DNA of 64,000 nucleotides, taken from Arctopsyche grandis. Taxonomy: Eukaryota > Arthropoda > Insecta > Trichoptera > Hydropsychidae. The notes below the pieces were generated by a model. The model did not search any database, was not told the origin of the DNA, and saw nothing but the letters and a program-made list of their open reading frames with translations. Shown here piece after piece: positions 48,785-61,282 of the stretch; position 1 is the stretch's first letter, and each line of letters opens with the position of its first letter. The translations under genes and the position numbers were made by a program. The stretch spans positions 32,753,206-32,817,205 of the forward strand of contig NC_135360.1 of the NCBI RefSeq assembly GCF_051622035.1. The letters run 5' to 3'.

Positions 48785-49320
48785 TAAGGTCAATTAAAAC
48801 TAGCACGGCACGTACCGGCAACTGCACGTAACCAGCATTACGAAAAGTATTCATTGGTACATTTTATATGGACATATTCATGTCTGACGTGGCGTAGACG
48901 GAACAGCAGTAGCTGACAAAATCCATTCATACTATACAGCAGCACATGTCACTGTAACGAATGAAGCAAAACCGGTTTTCTTCCGCAACTGTCGAAATAT
49001 TCACGCATGACTTGACGTCATAGCAGTGAGTGCATGCGTACTAACGAAAGTGCGCATGCGCATATGAATATTTTCGGAAACGACATATTATGACAATATT
49101 GACTCGAAGATACGACGCAAGAAATATTGCGCCGTATCGTCGCGTTTTACAATGTATGTTACATATACATATGTAAGCCGATTTCTCCTTGTACTCGACC
49201 AAAACTTGTTTGAACGTGCGCTGGTGTATAATATGAATAGAAGTAGTATTTTCCGTGCACTGCTGTGCCGGGCTGTTGCCTGCATAGTATGAATAGATCT
49301 TTAGACGTATGAAGAGTTGG
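48785..49320. mobile_element. Harbinger-related nonautonomous element, copy 2
   Basis: Same element as 25362-25872: ACTAGCACGGCACG, ATTCACGCATGACTTGACGTC, AATATTGCGCCGTATCGTCG. Its two ends are imperfectly inverted (CCGGCAACTGCACG versus CCCGGCACAGCAGTGCACGG). Confidence 0.7.
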
Positions 49321-49499
49321 CGTTATACATACGTAAACGGATTATTCCGCAATAATGCGACCAAATAGACGTTGTAGGCATTTCGATGCACCCCATCCCA
49401 TGTCAACTAGTTGAAAACAAAACAAAAAGTTCGACCGATTCGTATAGCGCGATGTCAGTCACAATCTCAAATGTCACAATGACAGTTAAGTTTGAGGTA

Positions 49500-50110
49500 C
49501 AAATATGGCCATAACAAGCATATCGAATCATCATTATAATATAAACATTTTAACATTCAATATATAACCAATGAGTGAAGTAAAAATATATATGAGAGAT
49601 AATGAGAACCTATGATGCAAATGTTTTAAGATACTAGCTGAACCCGGCATGCGTTTCAATTATATTGAAATTTCCGTCGTTGACCAAAACACGCAAAATG
49701 GCAAAGTTTCAAAATGATCGGAAGACCGTAGGAAATTTAGCTCATTCGTTTGCGAAGTCAAACATAGAAGAAAACCCTTGTAATAAAATTAAGACAATAT
49801 ATAAAAAACCTAATTCAGAAATCACCAATTCTCATCAACTTTGATCATGAGTATGGCAAAGTGCTTAATCTGCCATAGCGAGAGGGAAGCAAAACAGGAA
49901 AAAACGATCAGAACAGTGTGGATAAATGGGACAGTGTGGACGATAGACGTCACCGTCAACGATAGACCTCACCATGAAGGAAGATGCAATATTTTCAAAC
50001 GTGTCTATTACGACTATTTTTCACCATTTCCACTTATATTGATGACCAAACCGATCAAAATGGCAAAGTTTGAAAACGATCGGATAAGAACCCAAACTTC
50101 GTCACACAAC
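49500..50110. repeat. interspersed repeats related to 2955-3480
   Basis: Blocks AGTGAAGTAAAAATATATATG, ACTATTTTTCACCATT and GACCAAACCGATCAAAATGG recur. CTAGCTGAACCCGGCATGCG starts a further element at 49635. The frame at 49841 runs through these repeats and is not a gene. Confidence 0.55.
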
Positions 50111-50144
50111 CAAATCGTTTGCAAGCTAAGAGGTTAGTAATAAT

Positions 50145-50332
50145 AAAAAAAGCGATCTTGCGCAAGTCACTAAAATCACGATCACGGAACATGTGGCACT
50201 CGAGTTCTCGTTAGTACAATATTTCGCTTGTGTAGCTTTCGATCGATGGAGTTTTTGGGTGTCATATGTTCCATGATCGAGGCTTTAGTGACTTGCGCGA
50301 AATCACTTTTGCGGAATAATCACCAAACCAGA
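50145..50332. mobile_element. GGTTTGGTG foldback family, short hairpin
   Basis: AAAGCGATCTTGCGCAAGTCA ... inverted TGACTTGCGCGAAATCACTTT, ending GCGGAATAATCACCAAACC; the left terminus is lost. Confidence 0.75.
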
Positions 50333-51045
50333 TAAATATATACATATGTATGTCAATAGACAAGTACCTATGTACATAAAGCTTATGAGTTTCTACAAAT
50401 TTGTCTGCCGTGGTGGATGCTCATAAACTTGTCTACTAACAGATTTGACTCACGAAAGTTTTTGTTATTGTAAGTAAAACTTTCTTTTCGCACGATACAG
50501 TGAATTGCTTTATATTTATGAGCGTCTCTAAAAATTTCTCACTGACAAATAAAAAAATTCCGTGACAACTAATACTTTTAAAAAATCAATCGTTCAATGT
50601 CAACGGGCCGATATTATTATTAACCAGTGGTGTAGTCGGGCCAGGTCACCGATCTGGTACTTCTTTTTGAGCCAGGTCGCCACCCTGGCACTTGTTTAAA
50701 TTGATATAAACATTGTTTTTCGAGTCCAATTAAAAAATATTTTGACTAACATTTCACATAAAGTTTTGTATTCCAAATATTGTGAGCAGACTCTCGTTCT
50801 AACAATTGATGACCACAATCGAATAGTAATTTGAGCACATTCAAAACTTAAAAGACGTTTAATGAACTTTATTGGATTTTTTATCTAAAACCACACAAGC
50901 CACAAAACTATTGACCATACGCACTTGAGGATAGATAAAATGAGGGAACTCAGCTTAATGAATAGTCATCTCTAAATGCACATGTTAAAATTTGATAGAT
51001 GATTTTTGACACATGTATGCATACATACATTTATTTATTTATTTA

Positions 51046-51462
51046 CATATATACCAGGAAGGCCTTACAGGTAAATCCCAATGCGCCTTCCTGGCCAATT
51101 ACAAATACAAATGCAGCATTTTTATTACAAGTCGTTGAATTGCGAGACACTGAAAAACTCGCAAATTAACGAGACATCTATGAATTGTACATAAATTTTA
51201 TTATACATCAATCAAACTTAACAAATAGTGGTGACATAGTAGGTAGGAAGGATTTTTAGCCAATTTTTTTTCCGGGGACCGTTTCAACAATGAAATCAGA
51301 AAAAATTGGAAAACTCTGATTAGAAACGATCAACCTGGAGTCACAAATCCAGGTCTGACCAACAGCATACTCTGAAAAATTCATTTTCATTCAGGGATTG
51401 AACCCGGCACCTTCTTGACGCTAAGCAGAAGCGTAACGACCGAGCTATGCTGCTGGCTAATG
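51046..51462 (-). mobile_element. full-length tRNA-derived SINE, young
   Basis: Almost identical to 28230-28655 in head, core, body and tail stem-loop. On the minus strand the head reads GCAGCATAGCTCGGTCGTTA with B-box GGGTTCAATCCC. Confidence 0.9.
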
Positions 51463-51593
51463 ATTTTAGCATTGCTAAAGGCAAATGTTGCTGTTGACAC
51501 ACAAAACCAGTTTTGCAAAATTTGATGTTGAAGAGGGTGCATTATGGAAGTTTTTGTAAAATATAAAAAAATATATCATAATTTCAACAATAA

Positions 51594-52050
51594 AGAGGGC
51601 TGTACACCCGAAACCTTAATTTTGTTACCGTTCCTTTCTTCGATATATATATTGAGTGTATGTTTATATTGAGTGAATGCGACAATATATATCAATATAT
51701 ATATTGAGTGAATGCAACAGTTGCGCTTCGACCAGATAAAACGTATTTTAAATTGACAAAATCGAGGTTTCGTATTCTCCTATTATCTCCTCCAAAACTG
51801 GACCAATTTTTAAAAAAAAATCATCATCGGTATGAGAAAGATTCTTTCTGTGCATCTATCGGCGTATTTTTTTAGGCGATTTTATAGATGTTTGGCGGCT
51901 AAATAATTAATCAAAAAAAAATAAAACGATAGATGCACCCCAATGGTGGATATCCATAGCATATTAAATAATAATTTCTCTAGTGCCATAATTGAGGAAG
52001 GGAGAAGTATAGTACGTTTGTATGGACAAGGCGCTGCTGTTCAGCCCTCT
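51594..52050. mobile_element. Harbinger-like MITE with TAA duplication
   Basis: Termini AGAGGGCTGTACA and TGTTCAGCCCTCT are inverted, flanked by TAA at 51591-51593 and 52051-52053. A 3-bp TWA target fits PIF/Harbinger. Copy 1 is at 6478. Confidence 0.75.
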
Positions 52051-52130
52051 TAAGAATATTTGTTAATTATTAATTGATTTTTTCAACTACCAATATTAGG
52101 ATACAACTTTATTTTTAGTAAGGAAAAAAG

Positions 52131-52146
52131 CGGGGGGGGGGGGGGG
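52131..52146. repeat. poly-G run
   Basis: An uninterrupted run of about 16 G, a likely G-quadruplex former and a risk point for sequencing errors. Confidence 0.9.
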
Positions 52147-52275
52147 TCATAAAAATTAAACACCGACCTGGTTCTTTTTTATTTAGCACTACACCACTGT
52201 TATTAACTATCATATTTAAATTAGCCACGAGAGTTTTGCCCGGAGTTTAATATAAAGGGTGACCCCTGTGCGTTC

Positions 52276-52548
52276 GTGGGATCATCGCCGGCCAAAAGGC
52301 CACTACCCACCGAAACTAACTTTAATAAACGTAATCGTTTCCGGTTTAAACCAACCGACGACCCGTCCATACCCGGCATTATGCTAAGCCTATTAATATT
52401 ACACGGACAAAATTCACCCTTCGACGAACAGGTACTTATTGCAAATAAAATTATTATACCTTATATACATACATACATATATATAATATTTGCGTTTTTG
52501 GTTTCAGACGCATCGTCGGTGAATCTGAACGTCCCGAAATATATATAG
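52276..52548 (+). CDS. candidate gene fragment, unrecognised
   Basis: The open frame starts MGSSPAKRPLPTETNFNKRN and continues through IMLSLLILHGQNSPFDEQ. GC rises locally. A donor-like CAG|GTACTT (52430) and an acceptor-like GTTTCAG (52507) bracket an AT-rich stretch, but splicing them would give an early stop (phase mismatch), and unspliced reading stays open to 52548. An AATAAA follows at 52686. It may be a decayed gene or retrocopy. No family recognised. Confidence 0.3.
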   Translation: MGSSPAKRPLPTETNFNKRNRFRFKPTDDPSIPGIMLSLLILHGQNSPFDEQVLIANKIIIPYIHTYIYIIFAFLVSDASSVNLNVPKYI

Positions 52549-52789
52549 TAAGCGGTCTCCCCCTTTGCTCGTTCTGGGTCACGCTTGCTCGCCTTTCAAA
52601 ATGTGGATAACCATTTCGCTTTACGACTGGGTACCTATCTCCTGTTTGACTCAACCGCATCTCCCACGTCAAACGCAGTCTGAATAATAAAATGGAAGAC
52701 GATAAAAATAATTGGGCAACGCCGGGCTGATGACGGAGCTTAACAACCGCGGAGAACAACCCGACCTGAAATTATGGCGGAATTTAGCA

Positions 52790-53260
52790 TTCCTTTCAAA
52801 CTACTTTTTTTAATTGTATTACTATTTTTATAATAATAATAACAATAATATGACCAATATAACCTGACAGGTTGCCCCAAAGTGTCACCCCAGTCTTACA
52901 AAAAAAGAAAAGAACAATAAATATTATAATCATTCATCTCATTTAAATAGACTTGTGTTGAATCTCATGAAACTGACCAACTCACCAACATGACAATTGA
53001 ACAGGTTCAAATGTTCATCTTTCACATTAAGGAACCGGAAAGCCTTTACAAGAGACGAGTTATTGAAAGTAGACGTTTTCGCAGGAATAGGTTGAAAAAG
53101 TAAACGATGACGCAAAGCTCTACCGCATTCAGGCGCCCAAAATTTACATTCCAATAAAATCTAAGGGCAATAATTTCGTTTAATACTCCAAAGAAATATT
53201 TGGAAATGGCAATAATTCTTCTCGAAGATGGTGATTCAAAGCCTAGCATACCCTGTAAAA
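52790..53260 (-). mobile_element. LINE C-terminal fragment, frameshifted
   Basis: Two overlapping minus-strand frames share one ancestor: MLGFESPSSRRIIAISKYFF, then after a shift ECKFWAPECGRALRHRLLFQ. The layout matches MLGYNSLELRR onward in the LINE at 39.9 kb. The 3' side carries the TTGGGGCAACCTGTC tail also found at 10036. Confidence 0.75.
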
Positions 53261-53945
53261 AGGCAGTGGGAAATAAATAGAAATAATTTTATTCATCTGT
53301 GTTTTGAATAATGAATACCAAACAATAATATCAATGAATAAATTTTGAGTGCAATGTTGAATGCCTTACAATGTGGCGAATGACATACTCACACGATCAG
53401 AGACGGATAGGCTTAGGAAATGTTCATTGTCAAATTTGACCGCATACCGGAGTCGGGAGTTATCCAATAACGTGCGAGGCTGTAAAATTACCGTTGCACG
53501 AGTTATGGCATGTTTACCGATGAAAATCCAACATTCTATCCTGGCAAAATAGGACAAACATGCGCCAAAGTGCATCGGGATGAAGTGCTGAATAATTGGA
53601 ACCTGGACTGAAATACGACGCGATGCTCGTACACAAGTATGTACATATGTGTGTATCAAGCAATAAATCGCGGTGAATCGTAAAAATAATGAGTGTATAT
53701 TTGTATGTATATTAAGGTAGTATGAAATACTGTAAAATATGGAGATGCTATACAGGGGGGTTGCGAGTCTAGGGATACATATATAATGTACAATAAATAT
53801 ATGTACGTCAACATGAAGACTGTTGTTAATAAGAACATTTAACTGTGGTGGGTATTTGTATTCATTTTAAATACAACAACGAGATGACAATATTTAAATG
53901 CAACAACGAGATGAGTTACATACATAGATATGTATGTATGTATGT

Positions 53946-54062
53946 CAGTGGCGGTTCGTCCATATATATGGGCTGCGGGCTGCAGCCTCCCAGTATAGTA
54001 CATACATATTCATACTATTTTTGTCATCCATATGGGCTGCAGATTGCAGACCTCCCAGTATG
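53946..54062. repeat. decayed element with repeated CATATGGGCTGCAG block
   Basis: It starts CAGTGGCGGTTCGTCC, a terminus style common in insect DNA transposons. The block ATATGGGCTGC...CTCCCAGTAT occurs twice. Confidence 0.45.
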
Positions 54063-54072
54063 GCAAATATGA

Positions 54073-54659
54073 ATGCTATTTTTCTTTGCTTTTGGTCACC
54101 GGTATGGTCAACGAATTACTACAGCCCAATTCATTTCTGTAGCTCCCCATTTTGAATTCTCACAGTTTGTGCAAGATTCCATTAACGGAATAGCATATAA
54201 AAAAATTCTAGAAGAAAGTTTTATCCCATCAATGGAAAACCATCTTTCAAATTCTGATGATGTCATATTCCAAGATGACTCTGCCCCTTGTCATCGAACT
54301 AAATTAGTGAGTATTAATTTTATTTAATGATATTGAATGTAATTAATAATATTTCGATCAAAAAAATTAAATATTTTTGTTACTTTTTTTTAGATTCGGG
54401 TTTATTTGCAGGAATTGGGTGTAAAGACATTAACATGGCTGGGAATAGTCCCGATTTAAACCCAATTGAAAATTTATGGATGGCTACTAAATATGGGATT
54501 AGTAAAACAAATGTGTCTAGCCATCAATCATTAAAAGAGACCATTGAAAAAGTATGGTATGAAGACTTCCCCATCGACATTTTAAGAAACTTAATAGATT
54601 CTATGCCTAACCGTATAAAAGCCGTCATAAAATTAAAAGGAGCCGCAACAAAATATTAA
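54073..54659 (+). pseudogene. Tc1-type transposase, C-terminal half with an intron-like gap
   Basis: VIFQDDSAPCHRTK carries the second Asp of the DDE/D triad; SPDLNPIENLW with the final acid follows after 88 bp. The gap 54308-54395 begins GTGAGT and ends TTTTTTAG. Removing it keeps the frame (RTKL then IRVYLQELGV...). The DNA-binding N-terminus and first catalytic Asp are not seen; an acceptor-like CTCACAG ends at 54167. No terminal repeats recognised. Confidence 0.7.
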
Positions 54660-55329
54660 TTAAGTTTTTATAATTTGTAAATAATACCATGTGACTAATA
54701 AAATTAAAAGTTTACGCTCAACTGTGTTTTTTCATTCAACTGTGGAGACTGCGTTTGGTCATAAAAACCGGGTCGGACTAAAATTCTCCCTACCTTTTTT
54801 GTTGTTGTTTCTTTTTTTAACGATTGTCGTTAAAATAAAGCACTATGATATAATCTACCATTTTAATGACTTTATTGTTTATTTTATTTAAGATCACTGA
54901 AATTTCACGCAAAATCACATTTTTCTATGGTGTTCCGGTTTCCGAAACCGCGACTGTAGGCTAGAGCGAGAATCGCGAATTTTGGATTTTCGTCAATGGA
55001 CTTAATGGAAAAATTGCGTTGTATCAAGGAAACGAAAAGTAAATAAAATATCTATTTGAGATAATGTCCTGTGCTTCCAACCAATTGATTTATTTCGACG
55101 AAAGTAGGTTTTTGCATATATCTACTTTTTTTTAGAATAGTAATAGAAAAAATCACATTAAATATATTAACTACTTATATTATATTATATTAGGAATATA
55201 AATAAAATAAAAATGAATATAAATAAAATGAAAATTAGACATTTAACACACTCATTATTAATCAGTATGTCAAATATCTAAATACGATTTTTTCGTAATA
55301 TTTCTAGAGGTCCTACAGTGCCATATTTC

Positions 55330-55690
55330 CCATGGATGAGAAAATCGTCATTTTTCCATGTTAACGTGATTATTTCGAAAAAAAATCGCTGAAAGTTTTC
55401 TTGAGTACATACATATGTACATAAATATCCAACAAATTAACAAATTTTATGAAATATAAGGACGCCAGAATGATATGCCTATTATATGTTGACGTAAGAT
55501 GTCATTATTATAATTATTTCGGCCTCCTCATATGTATAAAACTCGTATTTTTTATGTTCAGATCAAAGGTGCATATATACCTAAGAAAGCTCTCAATGAC
55601 TTTTATTTTCTAAAAAATCACGGGAACATGAAAAAAATGACGATTTTCTGAAAAGATCGCTTCTCTCATACAAACACCCATTGCGAGCGC
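55330..55690. repeat. foldback repeat, arms of about 85 bp
   Basis: GAGAAAATCGTCATTTTTCC on the left pairs with AAAAAAATGACGATTTTCTG on the right, and GAAAGTTTTCTTGAG with CCTAAGAAAGCTCTC. About 180 bp of AT-rich spacer. Sequence from 54900 to 56400 is otherwise unrecognised. Confidence 0.7.
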
Positions 55691-56030
55691 AGCGGATTTT
55701 GTATGCGGACTTTCGGGCGAAACGGTTACTTTCAATTCTCGTTAATCAGCCAAAACTTAACATAAATGACTCTTTTAAACTTATTTTTTTAATACTTTCA
55801 AAATCTAAACTAGTTTTCAAAATAAAGATATGAAAAAAACTCACTTTTTGTCAAGATAAATCGATTGGTTGAAGGCACAAGACATTGTTTAAAATCTATG
55901 AGAATGTTTTCTTGATATTAAAATTAGTGTTTTCACTTCAGCCTAATGTATATACATTCATAAATAGGTACGTTGAGAATTGTATCATGATCATAATGAT
56001 TGCGAAATGTACATATCTAGAGATGTGTAG

Positions 56031-56083
56031 TACATTTGCTCCATACGTGATGAGACATGTATCGAAACATGGAGCAAATGTAT
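56031..56083. repeat. perfect hairpin, 14-bp stem
   Basis: TACATTTGCTCCAT and ATGGAGCAAATGTA are separated by 24 bases. Function unknown. Confidence 0.7.
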
Positions 56084-56407
56084 GACAATATTGAAAATCG
56101 ATACATACGTTAATCGCCAAACGTTAGTGGGAAACTTTACAAGTGATGGAAACCTCAACTTGTAGGTTCCCTGAAAATGGTTCAGAGCCTCTGATGTAGT
56201 GTCTGGGCTGAAAAAACTGATCAGAGGGATGTTTCAAACGACAGCGTACGCACACGCCGATGCAAGTCATTCTGACGGAGTATTGTTTGAGTAGTCTTGC
56301 AATACATCTACGCCTTACGAGTACGACAAATATGTACGTACATACCTGTATAATACACACCTAGGTGTATTACAATACAGTGCCGAGTGTCGTAACGTCT
56401 GCTTTCA

Positions 56408-56598
56408 GATTCGATTTCGAAGTTGGTTCTCAGTACGACTTTGGACAGACACAATGGTTCGTTCACCACCCACCCACCCACCCACTCGTCGGGAGACTTT
56501 GGTTAATTGTGTTCACGGCAATTATCAATCGAGTCACATCTTCACCTTCCTCCTTGGGGGAGAGCGGGGTGTCGCAACTTGCCAATTTGAAAATTTGA
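56408..56598 (+). CDS. possible exon, unrecognised
   Basis: After an acceptor-like CTGCTTTCAG the frame reads FDFEVGSQYDFGQTQWFVHH, then a hydrophobic stretch LVGRLWLIVFTAII that could begin a membrane helix. It stays open to 56598. No good donor seen. Weak evidence only. Confidence 0.2.
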
Positions 56599-56784
56599 AC
56601 TTTAACGACGCAACGCGTTTTACGCCTTCGTCAATAAATTATACATTATTGGGCACTGAAAAAGTATGTACATACATACATACTATCATGTCACGTTCCA
56701 ATGAGAGATTAAATATTTTTTCTTTTTTTAAAACAATGAAGTGTTCAAGACACGTGTCGTACAATTTTTGTTAGTCGGTATTTA

Positions 56785-56890
56785 AGGTGTGCTATAAATC
56801 AATGGTTTTACTTATTAAATTAGGTGTGCCACAAATCGATGGTGCTACTTATTAAATTAGGTTTACTACAAATCAATGGTGTGTCTTATC
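56785..56890. repeat. minisatellite, three units of about 42 bp
   Basis: Units share ATCAATGG...ACTTATTAAATTAGGT. Confidence 0.8.
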
Positions 56891-57420
56891 TCTACTGGTT
56901 AGTCGACTATATTATGTATGTAAATGTATGCAAATGGATATTAAGTATGTGAATAATACAAACCAGTTCATGAACAATACAAATATCTCTAAGCACATCA
57001 TATACTCCTGGTGTTCTAAAATATGTTTTTTCGAAATCCCCATACTGGTCAACGTTCTGCCACATACATACATACCCATACATATACACATCGCGTCCAT
57101 TTTTATATATATTATAATGATAACAATATAAGCCAGCAGTTTGGCTTAATGGTAGCGTATATAATTAGCACCACTAAGACCGAAGGTTCGAGTCATCGTC
57201 AAACTGCTGGTTAGGTTTGGGGGTTTTGTGACTCCAAATCGATCGTTTCTCTATCAGAGTTTGCCAATTTTATCTGATCATTGCTGAAACGGTTCCTGAA
57301 AAATTGGTATTAGATCATTTCCTGTTGTCACAAAAATCTGTCTGTGTATAATTTGTAAAAATTATGCACAGTAATCTGAAATCTATATATATCTCTATAG
57401 ACATCTCTATAATTTCGTAT

Positions 57421-57421
57421 T

Positions 57422-57517
<96 letters not shown>

Positions 57518-60500
57518 TCATTTACAGCCATTCGCCATCCACTGCTGGATGAAGGCCTCTCCAACACGCTTCCACTCGTCTCTGTTTTGCGCAACACTCA
57601 TCCATCTCATTCCGCACATTTTCCTAATTTCGTTCACCCATCTTCCTTGCGGTCTTCCTTTTACTCTTTTGCCTTCTCTCGGGTACCATTCAAGCACTTC
57701 TTTTGTCCACCTTTCGTCCATCCTCCTAGCTACGTGACCCGCCCATTGCCATTTCAATCTCTTCACTCTATCCACTATGTCCACTACCCTTGTCATATTT
57801 CTCACCCACGTGTTCCGCTTCCTGTCTTTCCTCGTTATGCCAAGCATACAGCGTTCCATACTTCTTTGAGTGCATTGGATTTTATTTTGCATCTTGGCGT
57901 TCAGTGTCCAAGTTTCACATCCATACGTCATCACTGGCAAAACGCATTGATCAAAGATCCTTTTCTTCAGGCAGAGTGGCATTTTTGATTTAAAAACAGC
58001 ATTCATCCGTCCAAATGCACTCCACCCTAATTTCATACGTCTCTTTATCTCTTCATTTTTACTACCAGACATGTCAATTATTTGACCTAAATATAAATAA
58101 TTATTTACTACTTCTACTGGTTTATCATCTAAGGGGATGCTATCAGGCATGCAATAACTATTGAACATTAGTTTAGTCTTATCTACGTTAATTTTTAATC
58201 CTACTTTTCTACTTTCCCTGTCCAGCTGTGTTAGTCTGATAAGTAGGTCAGCTGAATCACGAGCTACTAAAACTATATCGTCTGCGAACCGAAGGTGACT
58301 CAAAAAGCGACCATTGATGCTTACTCCGGCTGTATCCCAATCCAATTTCCTGAAAACTCCCTCAAGCACCGCATTGAATAACTTGGGCGAGATTGTATCT
58401 CCTTGTCTTACTCCTTTTCCTATGCTAAATCTATCTGTACCTGAAAAAATTTTAACCGAAGCTGTGGCATTCTTATATATTGCAGCTAACAGTCCCACAT
58501 AGGGTTCCGGCACTCCCTGTGTTTTTAGAGCGTTAAGTACTGCATTATGACTAACTGTATCGAAGGCTTTCTCATAATCGACGAAACCTAGGCACAATGG
58601 CCGTTGATATTCGTTGGCGCGCTCGATTAGTTCGCCAACTACTTGGAGGTGGTCCATTGTGCTGAAATTTGCCCTAAACCCTGCCTGCTCTATAGGTTGG
58701 TTCTCGTCGAGGATATTCTTCAGCCTTTCTGTAATAACCTTCGTGAAGAGCTTGTAGACCGCTGAAAGTAGACTAATGGGTCGGTAGTTCTTGATATCGC
58801 TTTTGTCGCCTTTTTTGTGTATTAAAATGATAGTTGCGTTATTCCATCCTTCTGGTATAGCTTGGTTCTGGATGCATTTGCTGAAAAGCCTAGCTAAGAT
58901 ATTAATTAGGGGGGGGGCCGCCACATTTTAGTAAGTCAATGGGAATATTATCTTCCCCTGGGGTTTTACCGTTCTTTGCAGTTTTTAGCGCGGCCTCTAC
59001 TTCGCTAGGCAATACTGCAGGAACCCTTTGGCCGTGTGTCGATTCCAGAGTGGGGAATTGGCCGTTGTCGTTCTCGTATAGTTTTGCATAGAACGTGTAA
59101 ACTCTGTCTATGATTTCTTCTCTATTCCTAATTATTACTCCGCTCTCTGATCTGATTGCGATCATTTGGTTTTTGCCTAAGAAAAGATCCTGTTTGCACT
59201 TTTTCAGGCTACGGTTATTCTTAATGGTATTTTCTATTAGCTTGCTGTTAAAATCCCTGACATCCCTGACTATTCTCTTTTTAATTTCCTTATTTACTAG
59301 ATTGTATTCTTGCTTATTATTATCCCTATCTAAATTCCTTTTATGCTTAATTAGGTTTTTTGTTTCCGCTGAAATTTTGCTTAATTTAATCTGTTTCCTG
59401 AATCCACCTAATTTCTTACCTGTTGAGGTTAGAACCGAACTAATTACAGTGTTCAATTCCTCGATGTCTGCTTCTGGTTTTAATTTCCCGTATCGATTTC
59501 CAAGTTCGAGTTCGAATTCCTTTTTCCTAGACCTTAGTTGAGCGAAATCTGGAGAGTTACTGCATCCTTTTATTAATTTTCTACGTTCGCAATTTATATT
59601 AATGGCCATCTTGGCACGGACTAATCTGTGATCGCTACCTATATCTACTTTACTTAAAACACTAACGTCTTTAACGGAGTGCAGGGCATTTGTTAGGATG
59701 AAATCGATCTCGTTTCTGTCTCCTTTAGGACTCTCCCAAGTCCACTTATTGTTGGTGTTTTTCCTGAAAAATGAATTAGTGATAAAGAGCCTGTTGTGTT
59801 CTGCGAATTCTATGAGGCGATCGCCTCTGTCGTTTCTTTGGCCGGTACCAAAATTGCCTACTGCTCTTTCTGTATTTGCCTTTTGTCCTATTTTTGCGTT
59901 AAAGTCGCCCATGATTATTTTAAAGTGGTGACGGCTATTATCGTATGCGTCCTGTATTTTTTCGTAGAAGTCTTCTATTTCCTCGTCTGGGTGGCTAGAT
60001 GTGGGGGCGTACACTTGGAAGATTTGACAAGTGTACCTGCTCGAGATTCTTAATACTATATAGCATATACGTTCCGATATGTCGCTTATTTCTATAATAT
60101 TTCTTTCTATTCTCTTATTGATAAGAAACCCTACTCCTCCTATTCTACCATTTGGTAGCCCTCTCCAGTAGAGACAGTTACCACTTTTTAGGATTATTTG
60201 GTTTTGCTGTTTTCGTCTTACTTCACTAAGTCCTACTATATCCCATTTGATATTTTCTAATTCATTCTCTAATGCAAGCACACTTCCTTCACTCGATAAC
60301 GTTCTTACATTGTACGTGGCTAAATACAGGTTTCTATTAGCTAAGCTATCATCCATCGTCACTCTTACCTTGTTGGAGGTTTGGATATTATTTTTCTCGC
60401 ATTTATCCAAGATGTGTTGAGAAAAAGGCGGTACTTGAGAGAGATTTCCATTCAAGGAGTGAGTTCTTACCGCCATAGACTCTTCTCTGTGGTCAGCTTT

Positions 60501-61200
60501 GACAGATAGTCATCCTAGGAATCACTTGGATCACTTATGAGTTATTACATGCCATTTAACAGGGTTACTTTGTAAGTGAAAGTAGTTAGTTATGATAATA
60601 ATAGATTAGCAATTGTTATACTACTTTTTTACAGATCTTTATCGTGAGACGCCTCTTTGGAGACAACGGATTTATATATGTGAGTGCGGTTTGCAATTTA
60701 ATATTTTAATAATAACTTTAGTAAAGAATATAAAATTACACGAATTACTTTAATATAATTTAAATATGAAAAAGAACTGATAGACAGTTGGGAAACACCG
60801 TTTCTGTTTGCTATTATTCTATTAAGTAAAGTTCGTTAAAGATTTTTGGCTGGAAGCAATTATGTGGAAGATTTATTGCTTCTGTGGGACCGACTTGACT
60901 GACGAAGGACCCTTTTTTTGTATTCAGGTAAGGAGATGTATCTCGTTCGTATATTCTTTTGCTCAGATTTGACACAAAAATTAGCACAAAATTTTTCGAA
61001 ATAACTGATATAAAACCGCTTTTTACGACCGATTTGCTGTTTATTTTTACACTTAAATTATACTAGGATGCAATTAGTAAAATAAGTGATTAGATGGTTA
61101 AGTTTTTAGATTAAATTTCGTGCAATAGCCGGGTTTAAGCGAGTAATAGCGGGAAGAACGCAGAAGCACGTCTTCCCCGCATGACACGAAAGACCGAACT

Positions 61201-61277
<77 letters not shown>
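57421..61277 (-). mobile_element. RTE-type LINE, nearly full length, with TA tracts at both ends
   Basis: Coding region 57518-60476 plus about 0.7 kb upstream (60477-61200), which I take as its 5' UTR since it has no match elsewhere here. The stop codon is followed within 8 bases by a (TA)n tail (57424-57513); RTE elements typically have a tiny 3' UTR and a microsatellite tail. A second (TA)n at 61203-61276 marks the other end. Confidence 0.85.
57518..60476 (-). pseudogene. RTE endonuclease-reverse transcriptase, one frameshift
   Basis: Two abutting frames (60476-58902 and 58924-57518) form one protein of about 985 residues. The N-terminal AP-type endonuclease shows TYNVRTL, LSEVRRK, GDFNAKIG and SDHRLV. 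The reverse transcriptase shows FVDYEKAFDTV, GVRQGDTISPKLF and the catalytic LRFADDIVL. The C-terminus has KWQWAGHVARRMDERW, common in RTE/BovB-like proteins. The break is a run of nine C (58909-58917, G on the plus strand) where eight would keep the frame after CGG. No other stop is visible, so the copy is young; the extra base could be a real mutation or a homopolymer error. Confidence 0.9.

Positions 61278-61282
<5 letters not shown>

Noticed and set aside
49841..50137. 98-residue ORF
   Set aside because: Falls in interspersed repeats shared with 3.3 and 62.9 kb.
57587..57988. plus-strand ORFs across 57.5-60.0 kb
   Set aside because: They are antisense shadows of the RTE reverse transcriptase and endonuclease.
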